Source of the DNA: a virus
Reading direction: 5' to 3' (one strand)
IMG/VR virus record: IMGVR_UViG_3300006793_000021
Coordinates: 1-64,000 of that record
Length of the DNA: 64,000 bases
The position numbers were made by a program, and so were the translations under genes. The notes under the pieces are model-generated. The model saw only the letters and a program-made list of their open reading frames with translations, ran no database searches and was not told where the DNA came from. The number at the start of each line of letters is the position of its first letter. Positions within the stretch are counted from its first letter, which is position 1. This document shows, one piece after another, positions 8,900 to 16,078 of this stretch.

Positions 8900-9145
8900 A
8901 TGATACTACGTGAACTATTCTACTATGACAAAGAAACATTCGACAATGTCGAAGACGATCGCTATGAAGAACGCGATGACGAGTCCCCAATTGAATATAA
9001 TGATACACGTAAGACACGGTTAACACTTCGTCAAATCAATAAAGTCCGCAAGGCGTCTGAACTACATAGCAGTGAACAATCAGAAGAATTAAATTTTGTG
9101 CGTCAAATGTATGGAGTGGCAGCCAATGCCGAAGCGGGGGTTTAA
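8900..9145 (+). CDS. Small conserved protein between portal and prohead genes
   Basis: 81 aa, acidic N-terminal half (EDDRYEERDDESPIEYNDTR) and a basic middle (KTRLTLRQINKVRKA). A protein with the DTRKTRLTLR..NK.RK pattern is commonly found next to gene 20 in marine T4-like phages, from memory. No enzymatic motif is visible. No Shine-Dalgarno sequence precedes the ATG, and the late promoter box places the predicted transcript start at the ATG itself. It may be a head-assembly accessory; that is inference from position only. Confidence 0.75.
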   Translation: MILRELFYYDKETFDNVEDDRYEERDDESPIEYNDTRKTRLTLRQINKVRKASELHSSEQSEELNFVRQMYGVAANAEAGV

Positions 9146-9874
9146 TTGCCGAAGATAGACAAGTCGCAATACACCAAACAACAATGGAAAATAGTTAGAG
9201 AAGAAAGACGTAACAAAAAACGTGAACGTCTTATTCGTGAAAACACTGTTCCATTAAACACGTTATTGCAAACAGCAAATAAAGGTAAAGTTGGCTTTGT
9301 GCTAGGTAATGGCACAAGTAGAAGTAGTATTGATGTTGAAGAATTACAAAAGCATGGTAAAACATATGCATGTAATGCTGTATATAGAAACGGTATTACT
9401 CCAGACTATCTAGTTGCTGTTGATACAAAAATGATACTAGAGATTACAAGCACTGGTTATCACAACAATAATAAAGTTTACACAAATCCTAATAAATCAT
9501 ATTCAGGTATAAAAAACTTAAATTTTTTCAATCCTAGTAAAGGCTGGTCTAGCGGACCAACAGCATTATGGCTAGCTTCACAGCACGGATATGAAAAAAT
9601 ATACATTCTAGGCTTTGACTACAAAGGACTAGACGATGGCAAAAGATTAAACAATATATTTGCAAATACACGTAACTACAAAAAATCAACAGATGGTGCA
9701 ACTTTTTTTGGTAACTGGATGCGACAAACCATTGCTGTACTACGTGAAAACCCACATATTGAGTTTAACAGGATAATATTACCTGATAACTATATACCTG
9801 ACGAACTAAATACTTTTGACAATTTGAAGCACATTCTAGTAGATGATTTCAAGGAAATATACGATCTTTCCTAG
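9146..9874 (+). CDS. DUF115/MptE-like protein of unknown role
   Basis: 242 aa with a TTG start that follows the preceding stop codon directly; GGGGG lies a few bases upstream. After a basic N-terminus (residues 1-35) comes GFVLGNGTSRSSI (about 50-62) and YACNAVYRNGITPDYLVAVD. This resembles the nucleotide-binding GNGPSL and NG..PD patterns of the DUF115 / 6-hydroxymethylpterin pyrophosphokinase-like fold, also seen in Maf-type glycosyl-modifying proteins. A second motif, GWSSGPTALWLASQHG....YILGFDY, fits the same Rossmann-like fold. The substrate is unknown. It lies in the head operon, so it may modify a virion glycan or be a metabolic passenger. The assignment is tentative. Confidence 0.65.
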   Translation: MPKIDKSQYTKQQWKIVREERRNKKRERLIRENTVPLNTLLQTANKGKVGFVLGNGTSRSSIDVEELQKHGKTYACNAVYRNGITPDYLVAVDTKMILEITSTGYHNNNKVYTNPNKSYSGIKNLNFFNPSKGWSSGPTALWLASQHGYEKIYILGFDYKGLDDGKRLNNIFANTRNYKKSTDGATFFGNWMRQTIAVLRENPHIEFNRIILPDNYIPDELNTFDNLKHILVDDFKEIYDLS

Positions 9875-9887
9875 CATCTAGTCAAAA

Positions 9888-9904
9888 AGGCGCAAAAATC
9901 GCCT
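9888..9904 (-). terminator. Small hairpin, terminator-like on the minus strand
   Basis: AGGCG/CGCCT stem with a 7-nt loop; on the minus strand it is followed by TTTTT. No minus-strand gene reads into it, so its use is unclear. It may mark the end of the gp20 unit as a weak bidirectional element. Confidence 0.35.
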
Positions 9905-9923
9905 ATATCTACGTAGTTTTCCG

Positions 9924-9931
9924 TATAAATA
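9924..9931 (+). promoter_or_regulatory. Late promoter box for the prohead operon
   Basis: Exact TATAAATA, predicted start near 9937. It precedes a ~47-nt leader ending in TAGGAGAAAACA and the ATG at 9984. It would drive the core protein, gp21, gp22 and gp23 genes up to the terminator at 13949. Confidence 0.78.
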
Positions 9932-9983
9932 GTAAATACAAATGACAGCCTTACCATAGGTAACAATTTTATAGGAGAAAACA

Positions 9984-10955
9984 ATGGCAGATCGCAACAA
10001 GTTTGAAGAAATGCTTGAGCGCCTAATTGCAGAAGACAAAGCAGGTGCTGAAGAATTATTTCACGAAATCGTAGTTGAAAAATCAAGAGACATCTACGAA
10101 AATATTTTAGAAAATGACTTAGAAGAAGTAGCCGACGAAGAAGTCGACGAAGCTACTGATGAGGAAGTTGATGAAACTACTGATGAAGAAGTAGACGAAG
10201 CAACTGACGAAGAAGTTGATGAAGACGAAGACAAAGTTGATGAAAACTTTGATCTTGATGAATTTGAAGTTGAAGGCGACGACGACATGGGCGGTGACCC
10301 AGCAGACGATATGATGGGTGACATCGAGGATGCAGTTGACGGCGACGAAGGCGAAGAAGATGAAGGTGGAGAAGGCGATGTTGAAGATCGTGTTGAAGAC
10401 CTAGAAGATGCACTAGACGATCTTAAAGCTGAATTTGAAAAAATGATGGCTGGCGATGAAGGCGAAGAAGCTGGAGACGAAGAAGAAGCTGGTGATGAAG
10501 AAGCCCCTGAAGAAGAGGCTTATAACTTTGGCGAAGCTGAAGAAGATACTGACGAAGCAGTTGAAGAAGCAACAGACGAAGAAGTAGATGAAACTACAGA
10601 CGAAGAAGTTGACGAATCAAAAGAGCCTAAGTCAGACATTGATGTAATGAAAGAGTATGTGGAAAAAGTAACTGCTTCTATGGGCGACAACGGCGCAAAC
10701 GCTAAGTCAACTGTAGCAGGTTCTAACGATATGGGCGGAAGTGCAAGTAACATAGTTGCTGGCGGAGAGTCTGATACAAAAGGAACTACTGGCGGATTAG
10801 CGGCAAACACTACTAAAGATGAAACAGCAGGGAACGTTAACGTACCAGGCGGAAAAGCATCTAAGTCAATGAAAGCTGAACCAAAAGGCCACGGCGCAGA
10901 GAAAAAAGGCGCAGGCGAAACAGCTGACAATAAAAAATCTATAGTCGGCAAATAA
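9984..10955 (+). CDS. Acidic prohead core protein with TDEEVDE repeats
   Basis: 323 aa and extremely acidic. Residues ~45-75 and again ~190-215 consist of a TDEEVDE(A/T)-type heptad-like repeat, separated by further Asp/Glu/Gly-rich stretches. The C-terminal third is Gly/Ala/Lys-rich and neutral. It lies directly upstream of the gp21 protease with a strong AGGAG site. T4 has small acidic core proteins (gp67/gp68) in the same place that are cut into internal peptides, and this is the likely functional equivalent, though larger. The repeats are low-complexity, so homology cannot be claimed from sequence alone. Confidence 0.72.
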   Translation: MADRNKFEEMLERLIAEDKAGAEELFHEIVVEKSRDIYENILENDLEEVADEEVDEATDEEVDETTDEEVDEATDEEVDEDEDKVDENFDLDEFEVEGDDDMGGDPADDMMGDIEDAVDGDEGEEDEGGEGDVEDRVEDLEDALDDLKAEFEKMMAGDEGEEAGDEEEAGDEEAPEEEAYNFGEAEEDTDEAVEEATDEEVDETTDEEVDESKEPKSDIDVMKEYVEKVTASMGDNGANAKSTVAGSNDMGGSASNIVAGGESDTKGTTGGLAANTTKDETAGNVNVPGGKASKSMKAEPKGHGAEKKGAGETADNKKSIVGK

Positions 10956-10970
10956 TAAGGTTGAACTAGA

Positions 10971-11606
10971 ATGAACAACTTTTTAAGAGAGCACTTGACA
11001 TTCGACCAGGCTAATATAGTCGTTGAGTCTACCGATAACTCCAAAGGAGGCAAAGACCTTTATATGAAAGGTATTTGTATACAAGGCGGTGTGCGTAACG
11101 CAAACCAACGTGTGTATCCTGTAGAAGAAATTGGTAGGGCTGTCAAAACTCTCAATGATCAAATATCCGGAGGATATAGTGTACTCGGGGAAGTTGATCA
11201 TCCAGAAGGCCTTAATATTAACTTAGACCGTGTAAGTCACATGATAACAGATTGTTGGATGGACGGCCCAAACGGTTATGGCAAGTTAAAAATTTTACCA
11301 ACTCCTATGGGAAAACTAGTTGAAACAATGCTGGAAAGCGGCGTTAAATTAGGTGTTTCCAGTAGGGGCTCTGGTAACGTTTCAGAAGACGGAGGCAATC
11401 AAGTCTCCGATTTTGAAATTATAACAGTTGATGTCGTGGCGCAACCAAGTGCGCCAGGCGCTTACCCAACACCAATCTACGAGCATTTAATGAATGCACG
11501 TGGCGGAATGAAGGCATACGAAATGGCACAGGCAACAAAACAAGACCCAAAGGCACAAAAGTATCTAAAGGAATCGCTAGTGAATATCATTAGCAAACTC
11601 CAATAA
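10971..11606 (+). CDS. 21: Prohead core protease gp21
   Basis: 211 aa, the usual size of the T4-like prohead maturation protease. It shows the family signature: His77 in LGEVDHPEGLN, Ser130/Ser131 in KLGVSSRGSG, and the VDVVAQPSAPGAY segment at about 153-165. In the family it assembles in the prohead core, is activated by self-cleavage and cuts scaffold and capsid precursors after (L/I)xE. The start ATG at 10971 lies 16 bases after the core protein stop with AAGG nearby. Catalytic residues are assigned by motif. Confidence 0.92.
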   Translation: MNNFLREHLTFDQANIVVESTDNSKGGKDLYMKGICIQGGVRNANQRVYPVEEIGRAVKTLNDQISGGYSVLGEVDHPEGLNINLDRVSHMITDCWMDGPNGYGKLKILPTPMGKLVETMLESGVKLGVSSRGSGNVSEDGGNQVSDFEIITVDVVAQPSAPGAYPTPIYEHLMNARGGMKAYEMAQATKQDPKAQKYLKESLVNIISKLQ

Positions 11607-11621
11607 CGAGGAGAAAATAAT

Positions 11622-12731
11622 ATGTTGGATGCACTAAAAACACTTTTCGAAAACGATGTAGTTACGGAAGAAGTGCGCAACGAAATTCAAGAAGCTTGGG
11701 ACGCGAAGATCAAAGAGAATCGCCAGCAAGTAACATCAGAGCTACGTGAAGAATTTGCTAAGAAATATGAGCATGACAAAAGTACAATGGTTGAAGCCAT
11801 TGATACACTTGTATCTGAACGTTTAGCAGAAGAAATTGCTGAGTTTGCGGATGACCGCAAAGCATTAGCAGAAGCCCGTGCAAAATATGCAGTTGCTCAG
11901 CGTGAAAACGCAGAGAAACTAAAAGGATTTGTTATGGAGCAACTAACTAAAGAAGTTGGTGAGCTACATGAAGATCAAAAAGCAATGGCGGTTAACTTCG
12001 GCAAGCTAGAAGAATTTGTTGTAGAAGCACTTGCAAAAGAACTTGCAGAGTTTAACGAAGACAAAAAAGATTTAGCAGAAACTAAAGTACGTTTAGTACG
12101 TGAAGCTAAATCACACTTCGCTAAAGTTAAAACTAACTTTATCGAAAGAAGTGCTAAAGCAGTATCAGAAACAGTTGACAAAGCTCTTAAAGGAGAAATT
12201 GGTCAACTTAAAGAAGATATTGAAGAAGCACGTAGAAACGATTTTGGGCGTAAACTGTTTGAAGCATTTGCTTCAGAATACGCAGGAAGCTACCTAAATG
12301 AAGCGTCAGAAACAGCTAAACTAATTAATGTTATCGCTATGAAAGATAAACAAATTAGTGAAGCAAAAACATTTGCTACTAAAGCTAAAGCATTAGCAGA
12401 ATCTCAGGCAACTGAGAAGAAGCGTTTAGTAGAAGCGGCAGAAAGAAAAGACGTACTTAATGAACTTGTTGGACCTTTAAGCAAGGACCAAAAAGAGATT
12501 ATGACAGACTTACTGGAATCTGTACAAACTGCAAAACTACGTTCTGCGTTTGACAAGTACCTACCGGCAGTAATAGACGGGAATACTCCAGCCAAAAAGG
12601 CAATTTTATCAGAAGGCAAAGAAGTTACAGGCAACCGTGAACAAAGTTCACAAACTAACGTTAGTAGACAAGCAGACGCAGAACAATTCAACAGAAATGT
12701 TGTAGACATTGTGCGTTTAGCTGGAATATAA
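11622..12731 (+). CDS. 22: Prohead scaffold protein gp22
   Basis: 369 aa, highly charged and helical, with long predicted coiled coils rich in Glu, Lys and Ala (about residues 25-260). It lies between gp21 and gp23, exactly where T4 gene 22 lies. Gp22 is the main internal scaffold of the prohead and is degraded by gp21 during maturation. ACGAGGAGAAAATAAT precedes the ATG, a strong ribosome-binding site in keeping with high expression. Several LxE and IxE tripeptides suitable for gp21 cleavage are present. Confidence 0.88.
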   Translation: MLDALKTLFENDVVTEEVRNEIQEAWDAKIKENRQQVTSELREEFAKKYEHDKSTMVEAIDTLVSERLAEEIAEFADDRKALAEARAKYAVAQRENAEKLKGFVMEQLTKEVGELHEDQKAMAVNFGKLEEFVVEALAKELAEFNEDKKDLAETKVRLVREAKSHFAKVKTNFIERSAKAVSETVDKALKGEIGQLKEDIEEARRNDFGRKLFEAFASEYAGSYLNEASETAKLINVIAMKDKQISEAKTFATKAKALAESQATEKKRLVEAAERKDVLNELVGPLSKDQKEIMTDLLESVQTAKLRSAFDKYLPAVIDGNTPAKKAILSEGKEVTGNREQSSQTNVSRQADAEQFNRNVVDIVRLAGI

Positions 12732-12747
12732 TTTAAGGAGATATGAA

Positions 12748-13920
12748 ATGTCAGAACTACTAGAAAGTCGCTGGCAGGAGACCAAAGGTGCACTAGTTGA
12801 AGGATTAACAGGAAATAAGAAATCTGTTATGGAAGCAACACTTGAAAATACTCGCAAGTATTTGTCAGAGAGTGCAACAGCAGGTGCAACTTCTGCAGGC
12901 AACGTAGCAACTCTAAATAGAGTTATTTTACCAGTTATTAGACGTGTAATGCCAACTGTGATCGCGAACGAGATCGTTGGTGTTCAGCCTATGACAGGAC
13001 CAGTGGGTCAAATCCACACATTACGAGTACGTTACGCTGATGCCTTTACAGGTACAGCAGGCGGATCAGCGGCAGCAGGCGAAGAGGCTTTAAGCCCATT
13101 CAAAATTGCTGAAGGCTATTCAGGTAATGCAAATGGTAAAGCAGATCCAACAGCATCAAAAGAAGGTGTTGCTGGTAACAGACTAAGCATTCAGATTTTA
13201 AAGCAAACAGTCGAAGCTAAGACACGTAAATTGTCAGCTCGCTGGACGTTTGAATCTGCACAAGATGCGCAGTCACAACATGGTATTGATGTTGAAGCAG
13301 AAATCATGGCAGCTCTTGCACAAGAGATCACTGCTGAGATTGATCAAGAAGTATTAACTTCATTAGCATCATTAGCAGGTACAGGTACTGATACTTACAA
13401 CCAAGCTGGTGTAAGTGGTACTGCAACATTCGTCGGTGACGAACATGCGGCATTAGCTGTATTAATTAACAGAGCGGCAAACAGAATTGCACAAAGAACA
13501 CGTAGAGGCGCAGGTAACTGGGCTGTTGTTTCTCCAGCAATTTTAACTGTCCTTCAATCAGCAACAACTTCAGCGTTTGCAAGAACAACTGAAGGTACGT
13601 TTGAAGCACCAACTAACACTAAAATGGTTGGTACATTGAACAACGCTATGAAGATCTATGTTAATACATACGCGGCAGACGACGATGTACTAGTTGGCTA
13701 CAAAGGCTCAAGTGAATCAGATGCGGCAGCATTCTATTGCCCATACATTCCACTAATGAGCTCAGGTGTTGTACTAGACCCAACTTCATTCGAACCAGTT
13801 GTATCATTTATGACTAGATACGGATATGTTGAGTTAAACAACACAGCGTCATCTTTAGGTAACGCGGCTGATTACGTTGAAAAAGTTGAAGTGAATAGCG
13901 GCAACTTATCATTCTCGTAA
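12748..13920 (+). CDS. 23: Major capsid protein gp23
   Basis: 390 aa. The central and C-terminal parts carry gp23-family features: NRVILPVIRRVMPTVIANEI, PVGQIHTLRVRY, ARWTFESAQD and DVEAEIMAALAQEI near residues 50-190, and VSPAI, NNAMKIYVN and FEPVVSFMTRYGY later. It builds the head lattice. A gp21-type site, YLSE followed by S at residue 41-42, would give a mature form of about 349 aa. It is clearly shorter than T4 gp23 (521 aa), apparently because insertion segments are missing. AAGGAGATATGAA gives a strong start. The strong terminator at 13949 follows. Confidence 0.95.
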   Translation: MSELLESRWQETKGALVEGLTGNKKSVMEATLENTRKYLSESATAGATSAGNVATLNRVILPVIRRVMPTVIANEIVGVQPMTGPVGQIHTLRVRYADAFTGTAGGSAAAGEEALSPFKIAEGYSGNANGKADPTASKEGVAGNRLSIQILKQTVEAKTRKLSARWTFESAQDAQSQHGIDVEAEIMAALAQEITAEIDQEVLTSLASLAGTGTDTYNQAGVSGTATFVGDEHAALAVLINRAANRIAQRTRRGAGNWAVVSPAILTVLQSATTSAFARTTEGTFEAPTNTKMVGTLNNAMKIYVNTYAADDDVLVGYKGSSESDAAAFYCPYIPLMSSGVVLDPTSFEPVVSFMTRYGYVELNNTASSLGNAADYVEKVEVNSGNLSFS

Positions 13921-13948
13921 GCAGAATATAGTTTTTAACTATACTAAA

Positions 13949-13973
13949 GGGCGGCTTAGGTCGCCCTTTTTTT
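13949..13973 (+). terminator. Intrinsic terminator after gp23
   Basis: GGGCG (13949-13953) pairs with CGCCC (13962-13966) and is followed by seven T residues. A second AT-rich hairpin, TATAGTT/AACTATA, lies at 13927-13943. Together they end the prohead operon. Confidence 0.88.
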
Positions 13974-14045
13974 ACGGCTGAAGATTCGATGTACGGTTAA
14001 ATACCGCAGTAAGAACCCCTAACTATTTTCGAAAGGAAAATAAAA

Positions 14046-15062
14046 ATGAAACGGACTATAGTTATTCTGTCTGCTCTTTTCGCTTTGATATCATTTCAAG
14101 CATTTGCAGACACAAAGACCCTCGAAGAAAGAGTTGCTGATTTAGAAAAGTCAGCACCAACGTTACCAACAGGAATGTTTGTTAACGGAAACATTGAAGT
14201 ATATTACGATTCAGATACTTATGATTCAGATTTTGATACACGAGCAGAAGTGTTTGTAGGACTACAATCTCAATTAGACGGCCCTATTGATTGGGCAGGC
14301 GCAAGTACTAGATTTGACTCTCATTATTCTTTAGATACAACATTAAACAATAGCATTGTTGAAAAACAAATTGGCGTTGGTTTAGGAAATACTAGACTTT
14401 ATGTAGGCGAAACAGATGCACAAAGACTAGGATTTGCTAAAACAGCTAAAATTGGTTTACCACTTATTATTACAGAATCTAATAGTAGAATTGACCATAA
14501 AGAAAAACTTGTACTAACATTTGGCGGATGGGAAAATAATAACGAATTTGATTTTGATGAGCATAGACTAAGCAGAGATTTACCAATTGGATTTACTGTA
14601 GGTTATGATGCAGAAGCAAGTACAGTATACTTAGGTGGTACTGTAAGTTTAGCAGGATTTGCAGAACTATCATATATGCAAATTGGTAATAAAAACAATA
14701 TTACTGACAACGAACTAAATCAACAAGGTGTTGCTGTAGGTTCACAAGTATTACGTAGATACGGCATTCCAGTAGGATTTGGTGTTGAAGTATGGGACGA
14801 TAAGAATACAGGATTAGCAAAAGATGATCGTGTTGACCTTGGTCTTATGTACAACTATTCTAAAGAAACAATGTTTACTGCACATAGAGTATTAAACGAT
14901 GACTTAGGAACTGACGGTACATATCTTGGTGTAGTACATACAGTAGGACCAGTAGAAACAGGTTTCTATTATCATACAGATGTTAAAAATACAAGTGTAT
15001 GGACAGGTGCAACAACTGAGAGTGACGATAGTATTAAAGCTACTCTTAAGTACAAGTTTTAA
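14046..15062 (+). CDS. Phage-encoded outer-membrane porin
   Basis: 338 aa. Residues 1-21 are a textbook Sec signal peptide: basic MKR, a hydrophobic core, and AFA before D22. A short coiled coil (TLEERVADLEKSA, about 24-38) follows, as in many proteobacterial porins. The rest alternates polar and hydrophobic residues like beta-barrel strands and ends in KYKF, with the terminal Phe recognised by the BAM complex. It should fold as a barrel in the host outer membrane and conduct small solutes. AAAGGAAAATAAAA precedes the ATG; a CGGT-TAAAT-ACCG hairpin with a degenerate late box lies at about 13994-14006. It sits between capsid and accessory genes, unlike T4. The specific substrate cannot be read from sequence. 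Confidence 0.85.
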   Translation: MKRTIVILSALFALISFQAFADTKTLEERVADLEKSAPTLPTGMFVNGNIEVYYDSDTYDSDFDTRAEVFVGLQSQLDGPIDWAGASTRFDSHYSLDTTLNNSIVEKQIGVGLGNTRLYVGETDAQRLGFAKTAKIGLPLIITESNSRIDHKEKLVLTFGGWENNNEFDFDEHRLSRDLPIGFTVGYDAEASTVYLGGTVSLAGFAELSYMQIGNKNNITDNELNQQGVAVGSQVLRRYGIPVGFGVEVWDDKNTGLAKDDRVDLGLMYNYSKETMFTAHRVLNDDLGTDGTYLGVVHTVGPVETGFYYHTDVKNTSVWTGATTESDDSIKATLKYKF

Positions 15063-15142
15063 TAAATAATATTACGTTCAGCCAATAGGCCGGGAGTAGC
15101 ACAAGCGAAGGAACGCACTTAACCTTTAACAAGGAGAGTGTT

Positions 15143-15241
15143 ATGGATAATTACACGCTTTGGTGCTTTCAACGAATCATTAAACAGCACCATATAAAAA
15201 AAGTTAACTTTTTATTAAAAAAGAGGTTGACTTCTGCTTAA
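15143..15241 (+). CDS. 32-aa basic small ORF upstream of the ncRNA
   Basis: ATG at 15143 is preceded by AAGGAGAGTGTT, a strong ribosome-binding site with good spacing. The predicted 32-residue peptide is basic, with a hydrophobic/basic second half (IKKVNFLLKKRL). Its last codons overlap the -35 box of the RNA promoter (15227-15232). A leader with a GCG/CGC hairpin lies upstream (15069-15140). Whether it is translated is unknown; the strong site is the only support. Confidence 0.45.
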   Translation: MDNYTLWCFQRIIKQHHIKKVNFLLKKRLTSA

Positions 15242-15255
15242 TAGTTTGTTATATT
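15227..15255 (+). promoter_or_regulatory. Sigma70-type promoter of the structured RNA
   Basis: TTGACT at 15227-15232 and TATATT at 15250-15255 with exactly 17 bases between. This is a housekeeping-sigma promoter, unlike the late boxes around it, so the RNA may be made early or throughout infection. Confidence 0.75.
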
Positions 15256-15261
15256 AAGTAC

Positions 15262-15505
15262 ATAAGTTAGACGACGGTGTAACTTAGATAGTGCAAGGAA
15301 GAGGAGTTACAGGCTCCGAACTTGACTAGTAGCTGTAGTGGCATTGCGTGACTGTGGAGACACAGAGACGTATTTCCGAACGTAACTGTTTGGTGCGAGG
15401 TTTGCGGGAACGACAGACAGACTGTTAACCGCATTGTTGGTATTCTGAAGTCCAACCTATCACTTTTATTAAAAGCTCGATACTTAATTGTGTCGGGCTT
15501 TTTTC
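15262..15505 (+). ncRNA. Structured non-coding RNA, ~240 nt, unknown family
   Basis: The segment between the sigma70-type promoter and an intrinsic terminator has no credible ORF and is more GC-balanced than its neighbours. It can form several helices: GTAACT (15279-15284) with AGTTAC (15305-15310); GGAG/CTCC around 15303-15316; CTGTG-GAGA-CACAG (15352-15365) with a GNRA loop; TGCGG (15403-15407) with CCGCA (15429-15433); GTTGG (15436-15440) with CCAAC (15452-15456). CCGAAC occurs twice. It is not a tRNA (no T-loop) and lacks tmRNA end signatures. I do not recognise the family. A trans-acting regulatory RNA is possible. Confidence 0.68.
15470..15504 (+). terminator. Intrinsic terminator of the ncRNA
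   Basis: AAAAGCTCGA at 15471-15480 pairs with TCGGGCTTTT (with one T-G pair) across an AT-rich loop and runs into TTTTTT. It ends the transcript from the promoter at 15227. Confidence 0.8.
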
Positions 15506-15511
15506 TTTTAT

Positions 15512-15519
15512 GATAAATA
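15512..15519 (+). promoter_or_regulatory. Late promoter box variant GATAAATA
   Basis: GATAAATA followed by C, the same variant found at 35467, 44803 and 61554. Predicted start near 15525, giving a ~93-nt structured leader for the gene at 15618. Confidence 0.62.
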
Positions 15520-15537
15520 CATATGTCAAATAGTGTG

Positions 15538-15582
15538 CCGCAAGGCGGACTTATGCTGTTTAACCCACAGCGTAGCTCATAG
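15538..15582 (+). promoter_or_regulatory. Structured 5' leader of the 149-aa gene
   Basis: Two adjacent hairpins: CCGC-AAG-GCGG (15538-15548) and GCTGT/ACAGC (15555-15571), the latter enclosed by TATG/CATA (15552-15582). They precede AATAGGAGAAAACA and the ATG at 15618. Most other leaders here are short and unstructured. A role in mRNA stability or translation is inferred. Confidence 0.45.
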
Positions 15583-15617
15583 AACGGGCATAGGACTACT
15601 TAAATAGGAGAAAACAA

Positions 15618-16067
15618 ATGGGAAGACCACTTAATAAAAGATTATTCGGAACACCAACAGCTAATGGTTCTGAAGTTAAAGTAAACTTTCATAACGGCAC
15701 AGCAGTTAAAGAAGGTTATATCGTAAAGCAAAAAGGCTCAAAGAAATTTGTATGTGAAGAAATTGAAACAGCAGGCGAATTTACTTGTGTACTAACAACT
15801 GGTAAATTACCAGCGGCACTAGCGGCAGGCGAAATGTCAATTTCATTCAAAATGGATGATGCAGAAACATACACAGTAAGTAAAATTGCTGGACGTAAAG
15901 CAACATTATCAGCACCAAGTGCAACAGGTACTAACTTATATGACGGCAACAGTGTTGCTTGGAACTTTAGTACATCTGTAGCAGATGGAGCGGCACAAGT
16001 TGAAGAAGCAGGTGATGATAACACATTAACTGGTACTGATGACGACGACTTTACAGAAGACGCATAA
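15618..16067 (+). CDS. Conserved small virion-type protein (MGRPLNKR family)
   Basis: 149 aa. The start MGRPLNKRLFG and a beta-rich body (VKVNFHNGTAVKEGYIVKQ, KKFVCEE, EFTCVLTTGKL) are familiar from abundant unannotated proteins of marine T4-like phages. The C-terminal ~30 residues are very acidic (DDDDFTEDA). AGGAGAAAACA gives a strong start. It follows the ncRNA terminator and begins a new late unit. The following gene looks like a diverged paralog. A decoration or fiber-associated role is possible; function is unknown. Confidence 0.75.
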   Translation: MGRPLNKRLFGTPTANGSEVKVNFHNGTAVKEGYIVKQKGSKKFVCEEIETAGEFTCVLTTGKLPAALAAGEMSISFKMDDAETYTVSKIAGRKATLSAPSATGTNLYDGNSVAWNFSTSVADGAAQVEEAGDDNTLTGTDDDDFTEDA

Positions 16068-16078
16068 GGACTAATTTA

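Noticed and set aside
10520-11053. 177-codon minus-strand ORF opposite the acidic core protein and gp21
   Set aside because: It arises from the repetitive GAA/GAC codons of the acidic protein and crosses two well-supported genes.
15267-15455. 62-codon minus-strand ORF opposite the structured RNA
   Set aside because: No ribosome-binding site, no protein-like composition, and the plus strand has a promoter, helices and a terminator that explain the sequence better.
15262-15505. tRNA or tmRNA in the non-coding RNA
   Set aside because: No cloverleaf, T-loop, acceptor stem or tag ORF could be found; CCGAAC repeats are not in T-loop context.
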